Shown here piece by piece: positions 1 through 9,379 of a stretch of DNA of 64,000 nt. The DNA comes from SCBR16-9 sp964537975 (GTDB lineage: Bacteria > Hydrogenedentota > Hydrogenedentia > Hydrogenedentales > SCBR16-9). Numbering within the stretch: the first letter of the stretch is position 1; every line of letters begins with the position of its first letter. The translations under genes were made by a program, and so were the position numbers. The stretch lies in the NCBI GenBank assembly GCA_964537975.1, contig CAZIDP010000020.1, positions 6,858-70,857 of the forward strand, in the 5' to 3' direction. Under the pieces are notes generated by a model that ran no database searches, had not been told where the DNA came from, and saw nothing but the letters and a program-made list of their open reading frames with translations.

Positions 1-1
1 G

Positions 2-91
2 CAAATTCGTGGTGGCATTATAGAAATAACTAGCTCTTACTGTAACGAAATACATTTTGGAAGTGCGGACAGTTCTACTCAAGACAGGTGA
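2..91 (+). CDS. Possible C-terminal tail of a gene entering from the left edge
   Basis: Frame 2 is open from the first bases to TGA at 89-91 and would give 29 residues ending in Ser-Ser-Thr-Gln-Asp-Arg; the other two forward frames stop within about 35 bases. This is too little to assign a family, and the frame may be open by chance. The following 130 bases up to the sulfatase hold a small hairpin (87-93 pairing with 107-113, one G-U pair) without a T-run, and nothing else I can name. Confidence 0.25.
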   Translation, partial: QIRGGIIEITSSYCNEIHFGSADSSTQDR

Positions 92-224
92 GAAATCCCG
101 CTGGCATCTCGCCAGGAGATGAAACCGATAGGTTGAAAATCAGGCAAACTCTTGCGGATACCAGTTCAATCGGGTATGCTTATGCGGGGATACGGTAAAC
201 AACCGTTAGGACATTGTTATATAT

Positions 225-1634
225 ATGACACAGGAATCCAGACCCAATATCATAACCATAGTTGCGGATGATCTCGGCGTATGGGGACTCAGGTCTTATG
301 GAAATCATGAGATTCGCACGCCCCATCTGGATCAACTCGCCGCTTCCGGCATACGATTTGAAAATTTCTTTTGTACTTCACCGGTTTGTTCACCAGCCCG
401 GGCATCACTTCTGACAGGGCGTATACCTTCACAGCATGGGGTACATGACTGGATTCGCCGGGGCAACCAAAAAGAAGACCGCGTAGAATATCTGGCAGGT
501 CTGACCGGATTCAGTGAATTGCTTGCTGATGCAGGATACCAATGTGCATTCAGTGGGAAGTGGCACCTTGGTGACAGTTCAAGACCACAGAAAGGGTATG
601 CCCACTGGTACACCTATCAAACAGGTGGTGGGCCCTATTACAATGCGCCCATGTACCGGGATGGAGAAGCGATCCGGGAACCCGGTTATGTGACGGATCG
701 CATCACAGATGAAGCACTGGTATTTCTGGAACACATGGTTTCTGGAGCGGCACCTTTTCATCTGGCTGTACACTATACCGCTCCGCACAGTCCCTGGGTG
801 AACAACCATCCACCTGAACTGGTGGCAGCCTATGAGGACTGTCCATTCCATTCTTGTCCACAAGAAACGCCTCATCCCTGGGTGTTAAAAAATACGGTTC
901 CTGAAGGGGTTTATGAAGCACCACAAGAACATCTCAAGGGGTACTTTGCATCAGTCACAGCGATGGATGCCAACATAGGCCGTATTATGTCCGCACTGGA
1001 TCAACATGGAATATTGAACAACTCCTTCATCTTTTTTACCAGTGACAACGGATACAATTGTGGTCATCATGGTATCTGGGGCAAGGGGAATGGTACCTAT
1101 CCATTGAATATGTATGATACCAGCGTCAAGGTGCCGACATTGTTGTCAATGCCTGGCAGAGAGGGTGCGGGTACGGTATGTAAGGCATTGTTGAGCCATT
1201 ATGATTTAATGCCGACATTGATGGATTTGGTTGGCGTAGCTTTGCCAGACGCAGAATCCCTACCCGGCAGTTCATTTTTACCGGTTCTTCGCGGAGAGCA
1301 ACCCGAGGCACGGTCTGAAGTTGTTGTCTTTGATGAATATGGCCCCGTGCGTATGATTCGGAACCACGAATGGAAATATGTGCATCGATATCCCTATGGG
1401 CCGCACGAATTGTACGATCTTACCGAAGACCCGGACGAGCTGAATAATCTGGCAAAAGACAATTCATTTAATGAGGTTCGCGAAACATTGAAGGCACAAC
1501 TGGACACGTGGTTTCTTCGTTATGCGGTTCCAGATCGGGATGGTATCCGTGAGCCGGTTTATGGCAAAGGGCAGCTCGGGTTATGTGGTACAGCAGCAAA
1601 GGGTAAAAATGTTTTTGCTGACGACATCCGCTGA
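225..1634 (+). CDS. Sulfatase (arylsulfatase A family)
   Basis: Type I sulfatase of the alkaline-phosphatase superfamily, hydrolysing sulfate esters, probably on a sulfated glycan. The N-terminal metal-binding Asp pair is at residues 15-16 and the C-x-P-x-R signature is CSPAR at 55-59; Cys55 is the residue converted to formylglycine. The 'FTSDNGYNCGHHG' block near 270 supplies further metal ligands, and a C-terminal DUF4976-like segment (ELYDLTEDPDELNNLA) follows. The length of 469 aa is normal. There is no signal peptide, so unlike most planctomycete-type sulfatases this one looks cytoplasmic. The Shine-Dalgarno is weak (TTAGGA). A Cys-type sulfatase needs a formylglycine-generating enzyme; the tail of an FGE-like protein lies at the right edge of this window, 62 kb away. 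Substrate unknown. Confidence 0.93.
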   Translation: MTQESRPNIITIVADDLGVWGLRSYGNHEIRTPHLDQLAASGIRFENFFCTSPVCSPARASLLTGRIPSQHGVHDWIRRGNQKEDRVEYLAGLTGFSELLADAGYQCAFSGKWHLGDSSRPQKGYAHWYTYQTGGGPYYNAPMYRDGEAIREPGYVTDRITDEALVFLEHMVSGAAPFHLAVHYTAPHSPWVNNHPPELVAAYEDCPFHSCPQETPHPWVLKNTVPEGVYEAPQEHLKGYFASVTAMDANIGRIMSALDQHGILNNSFIFFTSDNGYNCGHHGIWGKGNGTYPLNMYDTSVKVPTLLSMPGREGAGTVCKALLSHYDLMPTLMDLVGVALPDAESLPGSSFLPVLRGEQPEARSEVVVFDEYGPVRMIRNHEWKYVHRYPYGPHELYDLTEDPDELNNLAKDNSFNEVRETLKAQLDTWFLRYAVPDRDGIREPVYGKGQLGLCGTAAKGKNVFADDIR

Positions 1635-1666
1635 AACCTTGAATTATATTTGAGATTATATTCGGT

Positions 1667-2683
1667 TTAAGCGATGCGTTCAAAGCCTTCTGCAGTAATC
1701 TGTACGGTGATATCCGGTGGCGTTGGTAAATCAAGAAAGCGTGCCGGGTTTGAAGAAGCGAGCGCCCACGCGGCATCAAATTCCAAATCGGTATGCTGGA
1801 AGGCAAACAGAATTCCCCGGTCAAGCGTCAGCGCGGAACCAGCCAGGCCGGCGTGCCCTTGAAGTGTAACCCGCAATGAATGAGAGACATCGACCTGGGC
1901 AGCACCCAGGGTATATGCCCCTGGCCCCAGGTCGGCTGCGGCCATTGCATCGGTTATCAGTATGGAACGTTCCGGAGTTTTGGCACGTAAGAAATTTTTC
2001 AAGGCTGGAGCAGGTATGTGATGACCGTCAGCAATAAAAGTCGCATGCAACGTATCATTGGCCAACTGTGTTTGAATGTAATTGTCGTGCCGCGGCAATA
2101 CTTGATGTGACCCATTGCCCAGATGGGTGGACAAAGTGGCACCTGCCAGCACGGCTTCATCTATGTGCTGCTGACTGGCATTCGTATGTCCCAGGGCTAC
2201 CTTGATACCGGCTTTTACCAACAATTCGATGAGCTCGATTGCACCGGGAAGTTCCGGCGCCAGGGTAATTATTGCTATGCAGTCCTCTGCCAAATCCAAT
2301 ATGTTGTTTATAAGGTCTGGGCTGTGAATTGGAGTACGACAATGCATTAAGGGGTGTGCACCACGCGGACCATCTTCCGGAGAAATAAACGGGCCCTCGA
2401 TGTGCAACGCGGGATAAAAATCAGCCAGTGCAGGTTCTTCTTCGATCAATCGTCTATATACCTGGATACGTCTAACTAAAGATTCTGATGCATCTGTGAT
2501 AAATGTTGGCAGGGCGACGACTACCCCACGCTTTTCCATGAGACGACGTACTTTTTGCCAGGACTCCGGTGTCCACGTATCCGGGTCACCGTTGAAGTCA
2601 AGTCCGGCATACCCATTTACCTGTAAATCAACCAAGCCTGGCCCTGTGTAATTCACGGGTAGTGGTTTTTGAAATAGTGACAT
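1667..2683 (-). CDS. nagA: N-acetylglucosamine-6-phosphate deacetylase-like amidohydrolase
   Basis: Metal-dependent amidohydrolase (TIM barrel) expected to deacetylate GlcNAc-6-phosphate to GlcN-6-phosphate in amino-sugar recycling. Visible family blocks are 'GLVDLQVNGYAGLDF' at 16-30, 'HIEGPFISPE' at 94-103 with metal ligand Glu96, 'GHTNAS' with His166, 'THLGN' with His187, and catalytic Asp245 in 'LITDAM'. At 338 aa it is shorter than the usual 380-390 aa: it starts almost at the first barrel strand, so most of the N-terminal half of the beta-sandwich is missing. Start ATG is preceded by AAGGA. It is convergent with the sulfatase (32-bp gap), which fits degradation of sulfated amino-sugar polymers, but that link is inference. 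Confidence 0.85.
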   Translation of the reverse strand: MSLFQKPLPVNYTGPGLVDLQVNGYAGLDFNGDPDTWTPESWQKVRRLMEKRGVVVALPTFITDASESLVRRIQVYRRLIEEEPALADFYPALHIEGPFISPEDGPRGAHPLMHCRTPIHSPDLINNILDLAEDCIAIITLAPELPGAIELIELLVKAGIKVALGHTNASQQHIDEAVLAGATLSTHLGNGSHQVLPRHDNYIQTQLANDTLHATFIADGHHIPAPALKNFLRAKTPERSILITDAMAAADLGPGAYTLGAAQVDVSHSLRVTLQGHAGLAGSALTLDRGILFAFQHTDLEFDAAWALASSNPARFLDLPTPPDITVQITAEGFERIA

Positions 2684-2935
2684 ACCGATTCATTCCTTGT
2701 GAATCCAGATGTTTTAGATTGCTTTACAAAATAGCATTTGGTGTTGAGAGTATTTCATACTGAAATCGGATAGTCAAGCACAGTTCAATACGAATAGGTT
2801 TGAGAGCTGATATTTATCGAAATGCGTTAAAATGTTGTTAATCTAACAAGTCAGCTCATTTACACTAAAACAAACAATTTATAATTTACAATGCTGATGT
2901 GATATGCTACCCTTAGAGAAAGAGGGATGCGCTTT

Positions 2936-5044
2936 ATGTTAAATTCACGAACCTTATTGACCTGTGTACTGCTCATTGCTGTATTGGGAATCGGCATAGG
3001 AACGGGATGCACCGCAGACCGTGTCGATGAAGCTTATTTTCGAGACGGAATTGCTTATGGCGTAACCGATGGGCCTTTTCGTGGCCGCTGGTGGAGTTAT
3101 TATGAGCGAGGGGTCTCCTTCATGGCCGGCGAGTTTTATGAGGAGGCGATACAAGACTTTAAGGTGGCGCTTAATGGTTATTCTCGTGACTCTTGGCGTG
3201 CGCGAACGTACGGGCTACATTTCACAGAGTATTTTCCCAATCGTGAGATGGGGATTGCGCTTTTGCAATTGGGCCAGTTGGACGATGCCATGGTATATCT
3301 TCTCAGGTCGATACACCAGGTAGACACCGAGCGTGCGTATTATTACCTCGACCACGTGAAACGCGAAAAAATAGCCCGCGGCGAATTGCCTGCGGATACC
3401 ACACCGCAAATACGCACCGATACGGAAGGTCGTTTGCTTGTTGCTGAACGTGAATTTGACATTACCATTGAGGCAGAAGATGTTGTCGGTGTTTCCGGTG
3501 TAGAAATCAATGGACGACGTTTATACCAACGGGGTAGTCAGGAGTCACTCCATTACCGGGAGTCTGTTTTGCTAGGTGCTGGGGCTCAATCTATCGAAGT
3601 GGCAGCCGTCAATCTTGCCGACAACCGAAGCGTGGATAATATCAACGTGATCGTTGATCTGACCGGCCCCAATATCGGAATCCATTCGCCTGTCATGGCG
3701 GCTGTTATTCAAGACAGCAGCATGCTCCTGGAAGGGGTCGTCGTCGATCAACATGGCATAGATGAAATTCAGGTTGATGGACGTGTGGTTATGGCTGCTA
3801 ATGGTGAAACACGGATTCCCTTCTCTGCATCAGTAAATCTTGTATCCGGTGAGAATGTGTTTGTGGTCAGCGCGACTGACAGAGCGGGAAACGAAACACG
3901 AAGTGCAATACGTGTTTACCAGGGCGCCCCAGACGAGCCAACAGCACAGCTCTGGCAACGATCACAAAAGCAGGAAGCGGGATTGAAACTTGCCGATGCT
4001 GGCACCGGTACTCTGGGTATGTTGCTGAGTGCCACACCAGAAGATGATAGTGCTGCTATTAATCTCAAGTCACCACGTTCGGACCGGCCTTACAGGCACA
4101 ACCGCACCTTACGTGTATCCGGCGAGGTTATCTCTTCCGAGAGTATAGTAACGCTTGTTATTAATGACGAACCCTTTGCTGAATTAACCGGGGCGCCACG
4201 GGAAAGTTTCAACAAGCGTTTCCCAATTGATGTAGAAATTGAAACAGAAATCGATGTTTCTATACGTGCTGAAGATGCGGCTGGAAACGTGATGTCACAT
4301 GATGTGCGCGTCCCGGTACGCCCGGTTGACCTGGATACCCGAGAGTCCCGTATGCCCGTGGCTGTTCTGGCGTTTTCCGGGCATGGCATTGATACGGAGA
4401 CAAGCGAGTATCTTCGGGTCAGTACCGAGTCCAGGATTTTCCAACAAAACCGGTTCCGTGTGCTGGACCGTATCCAGTTGCAGGATGTACTTACTGAACA
4501 ACAACTGGCATCTGCTTTGGCCAATCCGGATGAAGCGATTGCAATTGGTAAATTGACGCCAGCACATATTTTTATTGTAACCGATGTGTTTTCACATGGC
4601 ACTTCAGGTCTCGAATTGAAAACACGGGTAATCAGCACAGAAACCAGTGACTTGATGGCAACGCTAGACGTATTCATAGAAGACCGTGAAGACAATGCGG
4701 CAATCCTGCAAGCCTGCGAAAACCTTGCGACTCAGCTTGCGACTTCGTTCCCGCGTATCTCTGGAGAAATTACTGGTGTGCGAAGCCGTGGTACAACACA
4801 GGATTTATTGGTTGATTTGACGCAAGAAGATGGTGTCAAAGAGGGTACGTATCTGTTAATTGTGTATGAAGAAGAACCCTGGATTGATGAAGATACCGGT
4901 GAAGAGCTGGCACCAGGTGAGTTTATTGAAGTCGGACGAGCGCGAATCACGGGGGTGACTCCCAGCAATGTACGGGCGCAAACCGTGGAACAAGAGCAAG
5001 GAGGGACGACCATTGAAGCTGGTTTACCGGCAATTACCATGTAA
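2936..5044 (+). CDS. Lipoprotein with TPR-like, Ig-like and CsgG-like domains
   Basis: About 702 aa. The N terminus is a hydrophobic signal ending in Gly-Thr-Gly-Cys (residues 22-25), a weak lipobox, so it is probably a lipoprotein. Residues about 55-140 are a TPR-like helical region (GEFYEEAIQDF...LGQLDDAMVYL). Three or more beta-sandwich Ig-like repeats follow (about 165-460), with the typical 'VSATDRAGNE' and 'IRAEDAAGNV' endings. Residues about 475-640 resemble the CsgG/curli-assembly fold (MPVAVLAFSG...RFRVLDRIQLQDVL). The tail is acidic. I chose ATG 2936, 9 bases after GAGGG; ATG 2927 overlaps that Shine-Dalgarno. The stop overlaps the next gene by 32 bases, implying coupled translation and a shared envelope role. 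Exact function unknown. Confidence 0.8.
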   Translation: MLNSRTLLTCVLLIAVLGIGIGTGCTADRVDEAYFRDGIAYGVTDGPFRGRWWSYYERGVSFMAGEFYEEAIQDFKVALNGYSRDSWRARTYGLHFTEYFPNREMGIALLQLGQLDDAMVYLLRSIHQVDTERAYYYLDHVKREKIARGELPADTTPQIRTDTEGRLLVAEREFDITIEAEDVVGVSGVEINGRRLYQRGSQESLHYRESVLLGAGAQSIEVAAVNLADNRSVDNINVIVDLTGPNIGIHSPVMAAVIQDSSMLLEGVVVDQHGIDEIQVDGRVVMAANGETRIPFSASVNLVSGENVFVVSATDRAGNETRSAIRVYQGAPDEPTAQLWQRSQKQEAGLKLADAGTGTLGMLLSATPEDDSAAINLKSPRSDRPYRHNRTLRVSGEVISSESIVTLVINDEPFAELTGAPRESFNKRFPIDVEIETEIDVSIRAEDAAGNVMSHDVRVPVRPVDLDTRESRMPVAVLAFSGHGIDTETSEYLRVSTESRIFQQNRFRVLDRIQLQDVLTEQQLASALANPDEAIAIGKLTPAHIFIVTDVFSHGTSGLELKTRVISTETSDLMATLDVFIEDREDNAAILQACENLATQLATSFPRISGEITGVRSRGTTQDLLVDLTQEDGVKEGTYLLIVYEEEPWIDEDTGEELAPGEFIEVGRARITGVTPSNVRAQTVEQEQGGTTIEAGLPAITM
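4998..5005 (+). promoter_or_regulatory. Shine-Dalgarno that fixes a TTG start inside the previous gene
   Basis: AAGGAGGG lies 7 bases before TTG 5013 and within the 3' end of the upstream CDS. It supports initiation at TTG rather than at ATG 4968, which has no ribosome-binding site and would put 15 polar residues in front of the signal peptide. Confidence 0.8.
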
Positions 5045-6440
5045 TGGGCTGCTTGCCCGGGCATTATCGCTCTTCTTGATGCTGTTCGCCACCACCCATG
5101 CTGTAGCGCAACTGGAGATCAATACCTCACCCAATGTCGTTGGTAGCGGAGCCCGGGCATTGGGTATGGGCGGTGCCTTTATTGCCATAGCGGATGATGC
5201 GACCGCAGCATCGTGGAATCCTGGTGGTTTGACCCAATTGGAACGACCTGAGATTTCGTTGGTGCTAAGCCACAAATGGGTGGGGGAAGAATTTGAATCA
5301 CGATACCATCCAGAGTTGGACCGAGCCCATCATGTCTCGTTTGAGGAGATTAACTACGCCAGCATTGTTTACCCCATTCCACGCACCATAGGGGGTCGGA
5401 ATCTGGTAATCAGTCTGAACTATCAGCAAAAGTATGATTTCGATCGTGATCTCAACTTACGATACAGAGATATAACGGCTTTACCGTTTGGCAACATCGC
5501 AGCAATACGCAGCCGGTTGGAATATCGTCAACGTGGTTCTCTGGCCAGTATTTCACCCGCGTTTGGTTTTGAGCTGACACAAAGACTTTCATTTGGGGCG
5601 GTCATGAACTTGTGGGACCAGTCGTTGTTGCCCGACAACGAATGGGAAGTACACCGAAATATTCGCAACACCGCGCTCATCAATGGACGCATGTTTCCAG
5701 GCTCGCTGGTCAGGCTCACCGTTGAAGAGCAGTTCAAAAACTTTCGCGGTACCAACTACAGCTTTGGCGCCTTTTATCGTGCAACAGAAAGACTTCATTT
5801 TGGCTTTGTTTACCATACGAAGTTGAATGCCGATGTTGATTACGAACGCATTGAACGAACACGCATTGGCAATTATGGGTACAAACGGCGCGAAAGACCA
5901 AAACAATACACTTTTCCCAGTGCAATAGGTGCTGGTGTGGCATACCGATTCCCCAATGACAAATTAACTTTGTCGCTTGATATTACCCGTAGAGAGTGGG
6001 ACCAATTCGTCATACACGATCCAAGGAACCGGAGTTTCAGTCGTCAACGTTTGTCTGGCGTTACGGGACTTCCTGTTTCTGCTTCCAATGTCAAGCCAAC
6101 CTACACGGTACGCCTTGGTGGTGAATATGTATTCGTCAATGAACGCAAACCGGTACAACATTACCTGCCAAGTTTTCGGGCGGGTCTGTTTTATGATCCA
6201 GAACCTTCTGGTGGACGAAAAGATCAATGGTACGGGCTGGACAGTGGCAACGGTCGACCAGACGATTATTATGGCGTATCTGTTGGTGCTGGCTTGTTAA
6301 TAAAAAACAGGGTGAACCTGGATGCAGCATACACCTATCGTTGGGGGAGTGGCGTCCGAAATGATACCTTTGGCTTGCCTGGTACCGATGCGGATGTACG
6401 CCAGCATATGTTCTACTTGTCTACGGTAATTTATTTTTAA
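5013..6440 (+). CDS. PorV/FadL-like outer-membrane beta-barrel protein
   Basis: 475 aa. TTG start with a strong Shine-Dalgarno. The signal peptide is about residues 1-32 (LLARALSLFLMLFATTHAVAQ). The mature N terminus has the hallmark of PorV/UPF0164/FadL-like porins: 'SGARALGMGGAFIAIADDATAASWNPGGL'-type wording (residues about 42-70, quoted in part), where the conserved Gly-Met-Gly-Gly-Ala-Phe and Asn-Pro-Gly-Gly form the hatch region. The remainder alternates amphipathic strands and ends in a C-terminal aromatic strand finishing Tyr-Phe, typical of Bam substrates. Translated by overlap with the CsgG-like lipoprotein gene, so the two probably work together at the outer membrane, for example in transport or secretion. 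Substrate not inferable. Confidence 0.85.
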   Translation: MKLVYRQLPCNGLLARALSLFLMLFATTHAVAQLEINTSPNVVGSGARALGMGGAFIAIADDATAASWNPGGLTQLERPEISLVLSHKWVGEEFESRYHPELDRAHHVSFEEINYASIVYPIPRTIGGRNLVISLNYQQKYDFDRDLNLRYRDITALPFGNIAAIRSRLEYRQRGSLASISPAFGFELTQRLSFGAVMNLWDQSLLPDNEWEVHRNIRNTALINGRMFPGSLVRLTVEEQFKNFRGTNYSFGAFYRATERLHFGFVYHTKLNADVDYERIERTRIGNYGYKRRERPKQYTFPSAIGAGVAYRFPNDKLTLSLDITRREWDQFVIHDPRNRSFSRQRLSGVTGLPVSASNVKPTYTVRLGGEYVFVNERKPVQHYLPSFRAGLFYDPEPSGGRKDQWYGLDSGNGRPDDYYGVSVGAGLLIKNRVNLDAAYTYRWGSGVRNDTFGLPGTDADVRQHMFYLSTVIYF

Positions 6441-6508
6441 GCTTAAATCACACACAACTGAAGTGATATGTCAGCATTGCTGATGTCGCCATCTACCGGA
6501 TTTCGTGT

Positions 6509-7210
6509 TTATTTCTCTGTTTGTTCTTGTGTCAATTCCATTAAATTAAATGAATCGCAATTTTCCGCTTCCTTTAGCGACATTTCAGTCAGTAAATGCT
6601 TTTCATTCGTATTTATGCCGTGAATGCGTTTGACTGAGACTTCAATAATCTTTTCGCGCAACGTCTTGCCTGTATCAAAGATGATGGATTTTAAATCCCA
6701 AGAGTCATCATCGTAGATACAATCTTTAACCCACCCAAGCGTCTGGTCTTCATGTACCACATTGTATTTTTTGATTTCGTCATATGTAAGTAAATCAGGC
6801 TCTTTTGGCGTGGAGCTCGTATCAGAATCGGTATCCTGAACCGGTATAACAACCGGAGCTGCGCCAGCTTGCGCTATACCTTGTGCAGACCAATATGGTA
6901 TCCATTGATAATGTTTAAAAAGGTTTTCTTCAAATTTGCGTGTAAGTGTGCCCGCGTTTTTGAACTCAGGACTGGATTCAACATCGTTCAATGATCGGTG
7001 AATGGTTATTGTCTGTTTTTCTGGATCAAATACATCCAGATTCTGTGTAGAAAATATAACTGTCTTTCCAGACAACCAATTTCCCGTATCAAGTATCAGA
7101 TACCGAACATTCCAGGTAGCCTTGTCAATATAAACATCTGTGAGTTTGCCAACTTCATCGTCATTAAATTGAATAGTGAAATTCATTAGAACATTCAAAC
7201 TTCTCAACAT
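6509..7210 (-). CDS. Two-domain PRC-barrel protein
   Basis: 233 aa, cytoplasmic. Two PRC-barrel domains: residues about 10-75 (DDEVGKLTDVYIDKATWNVRYLILDTGNWL) and about 145-215 (EDQTLGWVKDCIYDDDSWDLKSIIFDTGK), joined by an acidic Ser/Thr-rich linker near 125-140. The family occurs alone in stress- and photosynthesis-related proteins and fused to RimM; the role here is not predictable. The start ATG has a good Shine-Dalgarno, AGGAGG, 10-11 bases upstream. It is on the same strand as and downstream of uvrB, with a 156-bp gap that is AT-rich, so it probably has its own promoter. It converges on the porin gene. Confidence 0.85.
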   Translation of the reverse strand: MLRSLNVLMNFTIQFNDDEVGKLTDVYIDKATWNVRYLILDTGNWLSGKTVIFSTQNLDVFDPEKQTITIHRSLNDVESSPEFKNAGTLTRKFEENLFKHYQWIPYWSAQGIAQAGAAPVVIPVQDTDSDTSSTPKEPDLLTYDEIKKYNVVHEDQTLGWVKDCIYDDDSWDLKSIIFDTGKTLREKIIEVSVKRIHGINTNEKHLLTEMSLKEAENCDSFNLMELTQEQTEK

Positions 7211-7366
7211 ATCAAGACTACCTCCTAATTCGGTTGGATTTATCTCACAACTTAATAAGTAAAGTGAATGTGAGCCAAGTATCTAGATATAATCATTTTA
7301 TTGTTTCAGAATATTCCTGCGATGGTATAAATATTGATATTTTACGTGAATGAAATCGGAATCCGG

Positions 7367-9376
7367 TTAAATCCCTTCCTCAATTTGTCGCTTTTCCAAC
7401 ACACGTATTCGGTCACGGTATTCAGCAGCTTTTTCAAATTCCATTTTCAATGCAGCATCGTTCATTTTCTTTTTCAACTTACGTATCGAATCGGCCAAGT
7501 CCGCTGTCGCAACATACTGGTCTTTATCCTCGGCAGCGATGGGAATGGTGATATAATCGCGCTCATAGATACTGTTGAGCATATCGGGAATTGCTTTTCG
7601 GATGGTGCGTGGTGTGATATTGTTTTTCTTGTTGTACTCAACCTGCTTTTTCCGTCGACGGTCCATTTCAGCGATGGCCCGCTTCATGGAGCCGGTCATG
7701 GTATCCGCGTACATGATGACGGTGCCATTAATATTTCGTGCTGCCCGGCCACAAGTCTGAATCAAGCTGGTTTCAGATCGTAGAAATCCTTCCTTGTCCG
7801 CATCCAATACCGCGACCAGCGATACTTCAGGGATGTCCAAACCTTCTCTCAGCAGATTAATACCGACGAGTACATCGTATTCGCCCTGGCGGAGTTCCCG
7901 CACGAGTTCAATACGTTCAAGCGTTTCGACATCAGAATGCATGTAGCGTACACGAACCTGCAAATCACGGAAGTAGTCGGTCAAGTCTTCTGCCATACGT
8001 TTTGTCAACGTCGTAACCAGTACCCGTTCATTTCGTTTGGCACGTTCACGAACTTCATCCAGAAGATCATCGATTTGATTGCTTGCAGGTCGAACCAGAA
8101 CCTGTGGGTCTATGAGTCCGGTTGGGCGAACCACTTGTTCGATTATCAATCCCTCACTATGGCGCAATTCATATTGTGATGGGGTAGCACTCACAAAGAT
8201 GACCTGCTTCATACGCTTTTCAAATTCTTCGAATGTCAGGGGTCTGTTGTCACGTGCACATGGCAATCGAAATCCATACTCAATTAATTTATCTTTTCGG
8301 GAACGATCTCCCTTAAACATTGCCCCTATCTGTGGAATCGACATGTGGCTTTCATCAATTACCAGCAGGAAGTCCTCTGGGAAATAGTCCAGCAAGGTAT
8401 ATGCTGGCTCACCCGGCATGCGACCATCCAGATGCCGTGAATAGTTTTCGATTCCGCTGCAATAACCCAGCTCTCGCATCATCTCCATGTCAAAACGCGT
8501 ACGCTGTTCCAGGCGTTGCGCAAACAAGACCTGATTGTCCGCTTCCAAGGTTTGCAAGCGTTCTTCCAGCTCAATAGCAATCCCTTCTAACGCTTTCTCC
8601 ATCACCTCACTGGTTGTCACATAATGGCTACCAGGATAAATCGCTGTGCGGCGCAATTTTCGGTGTACTATACTGCGCAAGGGGTCTATTTCATAAAGAC
8701 CTTCAATCTCATCACCAAAATATTCGACACGAACAGCCAAATCACCTTCATATGCCGGGAATATGTCAACGATGTCACCTCGCACCCGAAAGGTACCACG
8801 ATGAAAATCCATGTCATTACGGGTGTATTGCATGGCGATTAAACCTTCAATCAGCCTGTCCCGTGAAAACTCTGCTCCTGGCTCCAGGTTTACCTTCATG
8901 CCACTATACGACTCGGGAGAACCGATACCGTAAATACAAGAGACACTGGCCACGATGATGCAATCCCGGCGGGTCAATAGTGCCCGTGTTGCAGCGTGTC
9001 GCATCTTGTCAATTTCATCATTAATAGAGGCATCTTTTTCTATATATGTATCAGTCGTGGGCACATAGGCTTCCGGTTGATAGTAGTCGTAGTAACTGAC
9101 AAAATAACCCACTGCATTATCAGGAAACAACTCCTTGAATTCGCTGTAAAGCTGTGCTGCCAGAATCTTGTTGTGGGCCATAACAAGTGTGGGGCGGTTG
9201 ACACGTTCAATCACATTGGCAATGGTGAAGGTCTTGCCGGAACCTGTCACGCCCAGCAATACTTGTGCTGGTAAATTTTCCTCCAACCCCTGAACAAGGG
9301 CTTCAATAGCCTCCGGTTGATCACCTGCCGGTTGAAAGGTCGATTGCAATTTGAATTTTTCACTGGCTACCAACAC
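7367..9376 (-). CDS. uvrB: Excinuclease ABC subunit B
   Basis: 669 aa, full length. UvrB is the damage-verifying helicase-like subunit of nucleotide excision repair, loaded by UvrA and recruiting UvrC. Walker A is GVTGSGKT at 42-49; the beta-hairpin that clamps the damaged strand is seen as 'YYDYYQPEAYVP' near 93-105; helicase motifs such as 'VIDESHMS' and 'GINLLREGLDIPEV' are intact; and the C-terminal UVR domain (about 630-665, LKKKMNDAALKMEFEKAAEYRDRI) that binds UvrC is present. Start GTG 9376 is only 3 bases after the relA stop codon, so the two are likely cotranscribed with reinitiation; there is no strong separate Shine-Dalgarno. Confidence 0.98.
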   Translation of the reverse strand: MLVASEKFKLQSTFQPAGDQPEAIEALVQGLEENLPAQVLLGVTGSGKTFTIANVIERVNRPTLVMAHNKILAAQLYSEFKELFPDNAVGYFVSYYDYYQPEAYVPTTDTYIEKDASINDEIDKMRHAATRALLTRRDCIIVASVSCIYGIGSPESYSGMKVNLEPGAEFSRDRLIEGLIAMQYTRNDMDFHRGTFRVRGDIVDIFPAYEGDLAVRVEYFGDEIEGLYEIDPLRSIVHRKLRRTAIYPGSHYVTTSEVMEKALEGIAIELEERLQTLEADNQVLFAQRLEQRTRFDMEMMRELGYCSGIENYSRHLDGRMPGEPAYTLLDYFPEDFLLVIDESHMSIPQIGAMFKGDRSRKDKLIEYGFRLPCARDNRPLTFEEFEKRMKQVIFVSATPSQYELRHSEGLIIEQVVRPTGLIDPQVLVRPASNQIDDLLDEVRERAKRNERVLVTTLTKRMAEDLTDYFRDLQVRVRYMHSDVETLERIELVRELRQGEYDVLVGINLLREGLDIPEVSLVAVLDADKEGFLRSETSLIQTCGRAARNINGTVIMYADTMTGSMKRAIAEMDRRRKKQVEYNKKNNITPRTIRKAIPDMLNSIYERDYITIPIAAEDKDQYVATADLADSIRKLKKKMNDAALKMEFEKAAEYRDRIRVLEKRQIEEGI

Positions 9377-9379
9377 GTA

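Noticed and set aside
87..224. Riboswitch or structured leader in front of the sulfatase
   Set aside because: Only one short hairpin with a G-U pair is present; no known aptamer core could be matched.
4090..4695. Long open frame antisense to the CsgG-like gene (about 200 codons, Ser/Thr rich)
   Set aside because: Composition is the mirror of the plus-strand gene and there is no ribosome-binding site; the plus-strand protein has clear domains over the same stretch.
4968..5012. ATG 4968 as start of the porin gene
   Set aside because: It adds 15 polar residues before the signal peptide and has no ribosome-binding site; TTG 5013 has AAGGAGGG.
6441..6508. Bidirectional terminator between the porin and PRC-barrel genes
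   Set aside because: The only symmetry is a 5-bp stem without a T-run on either side.
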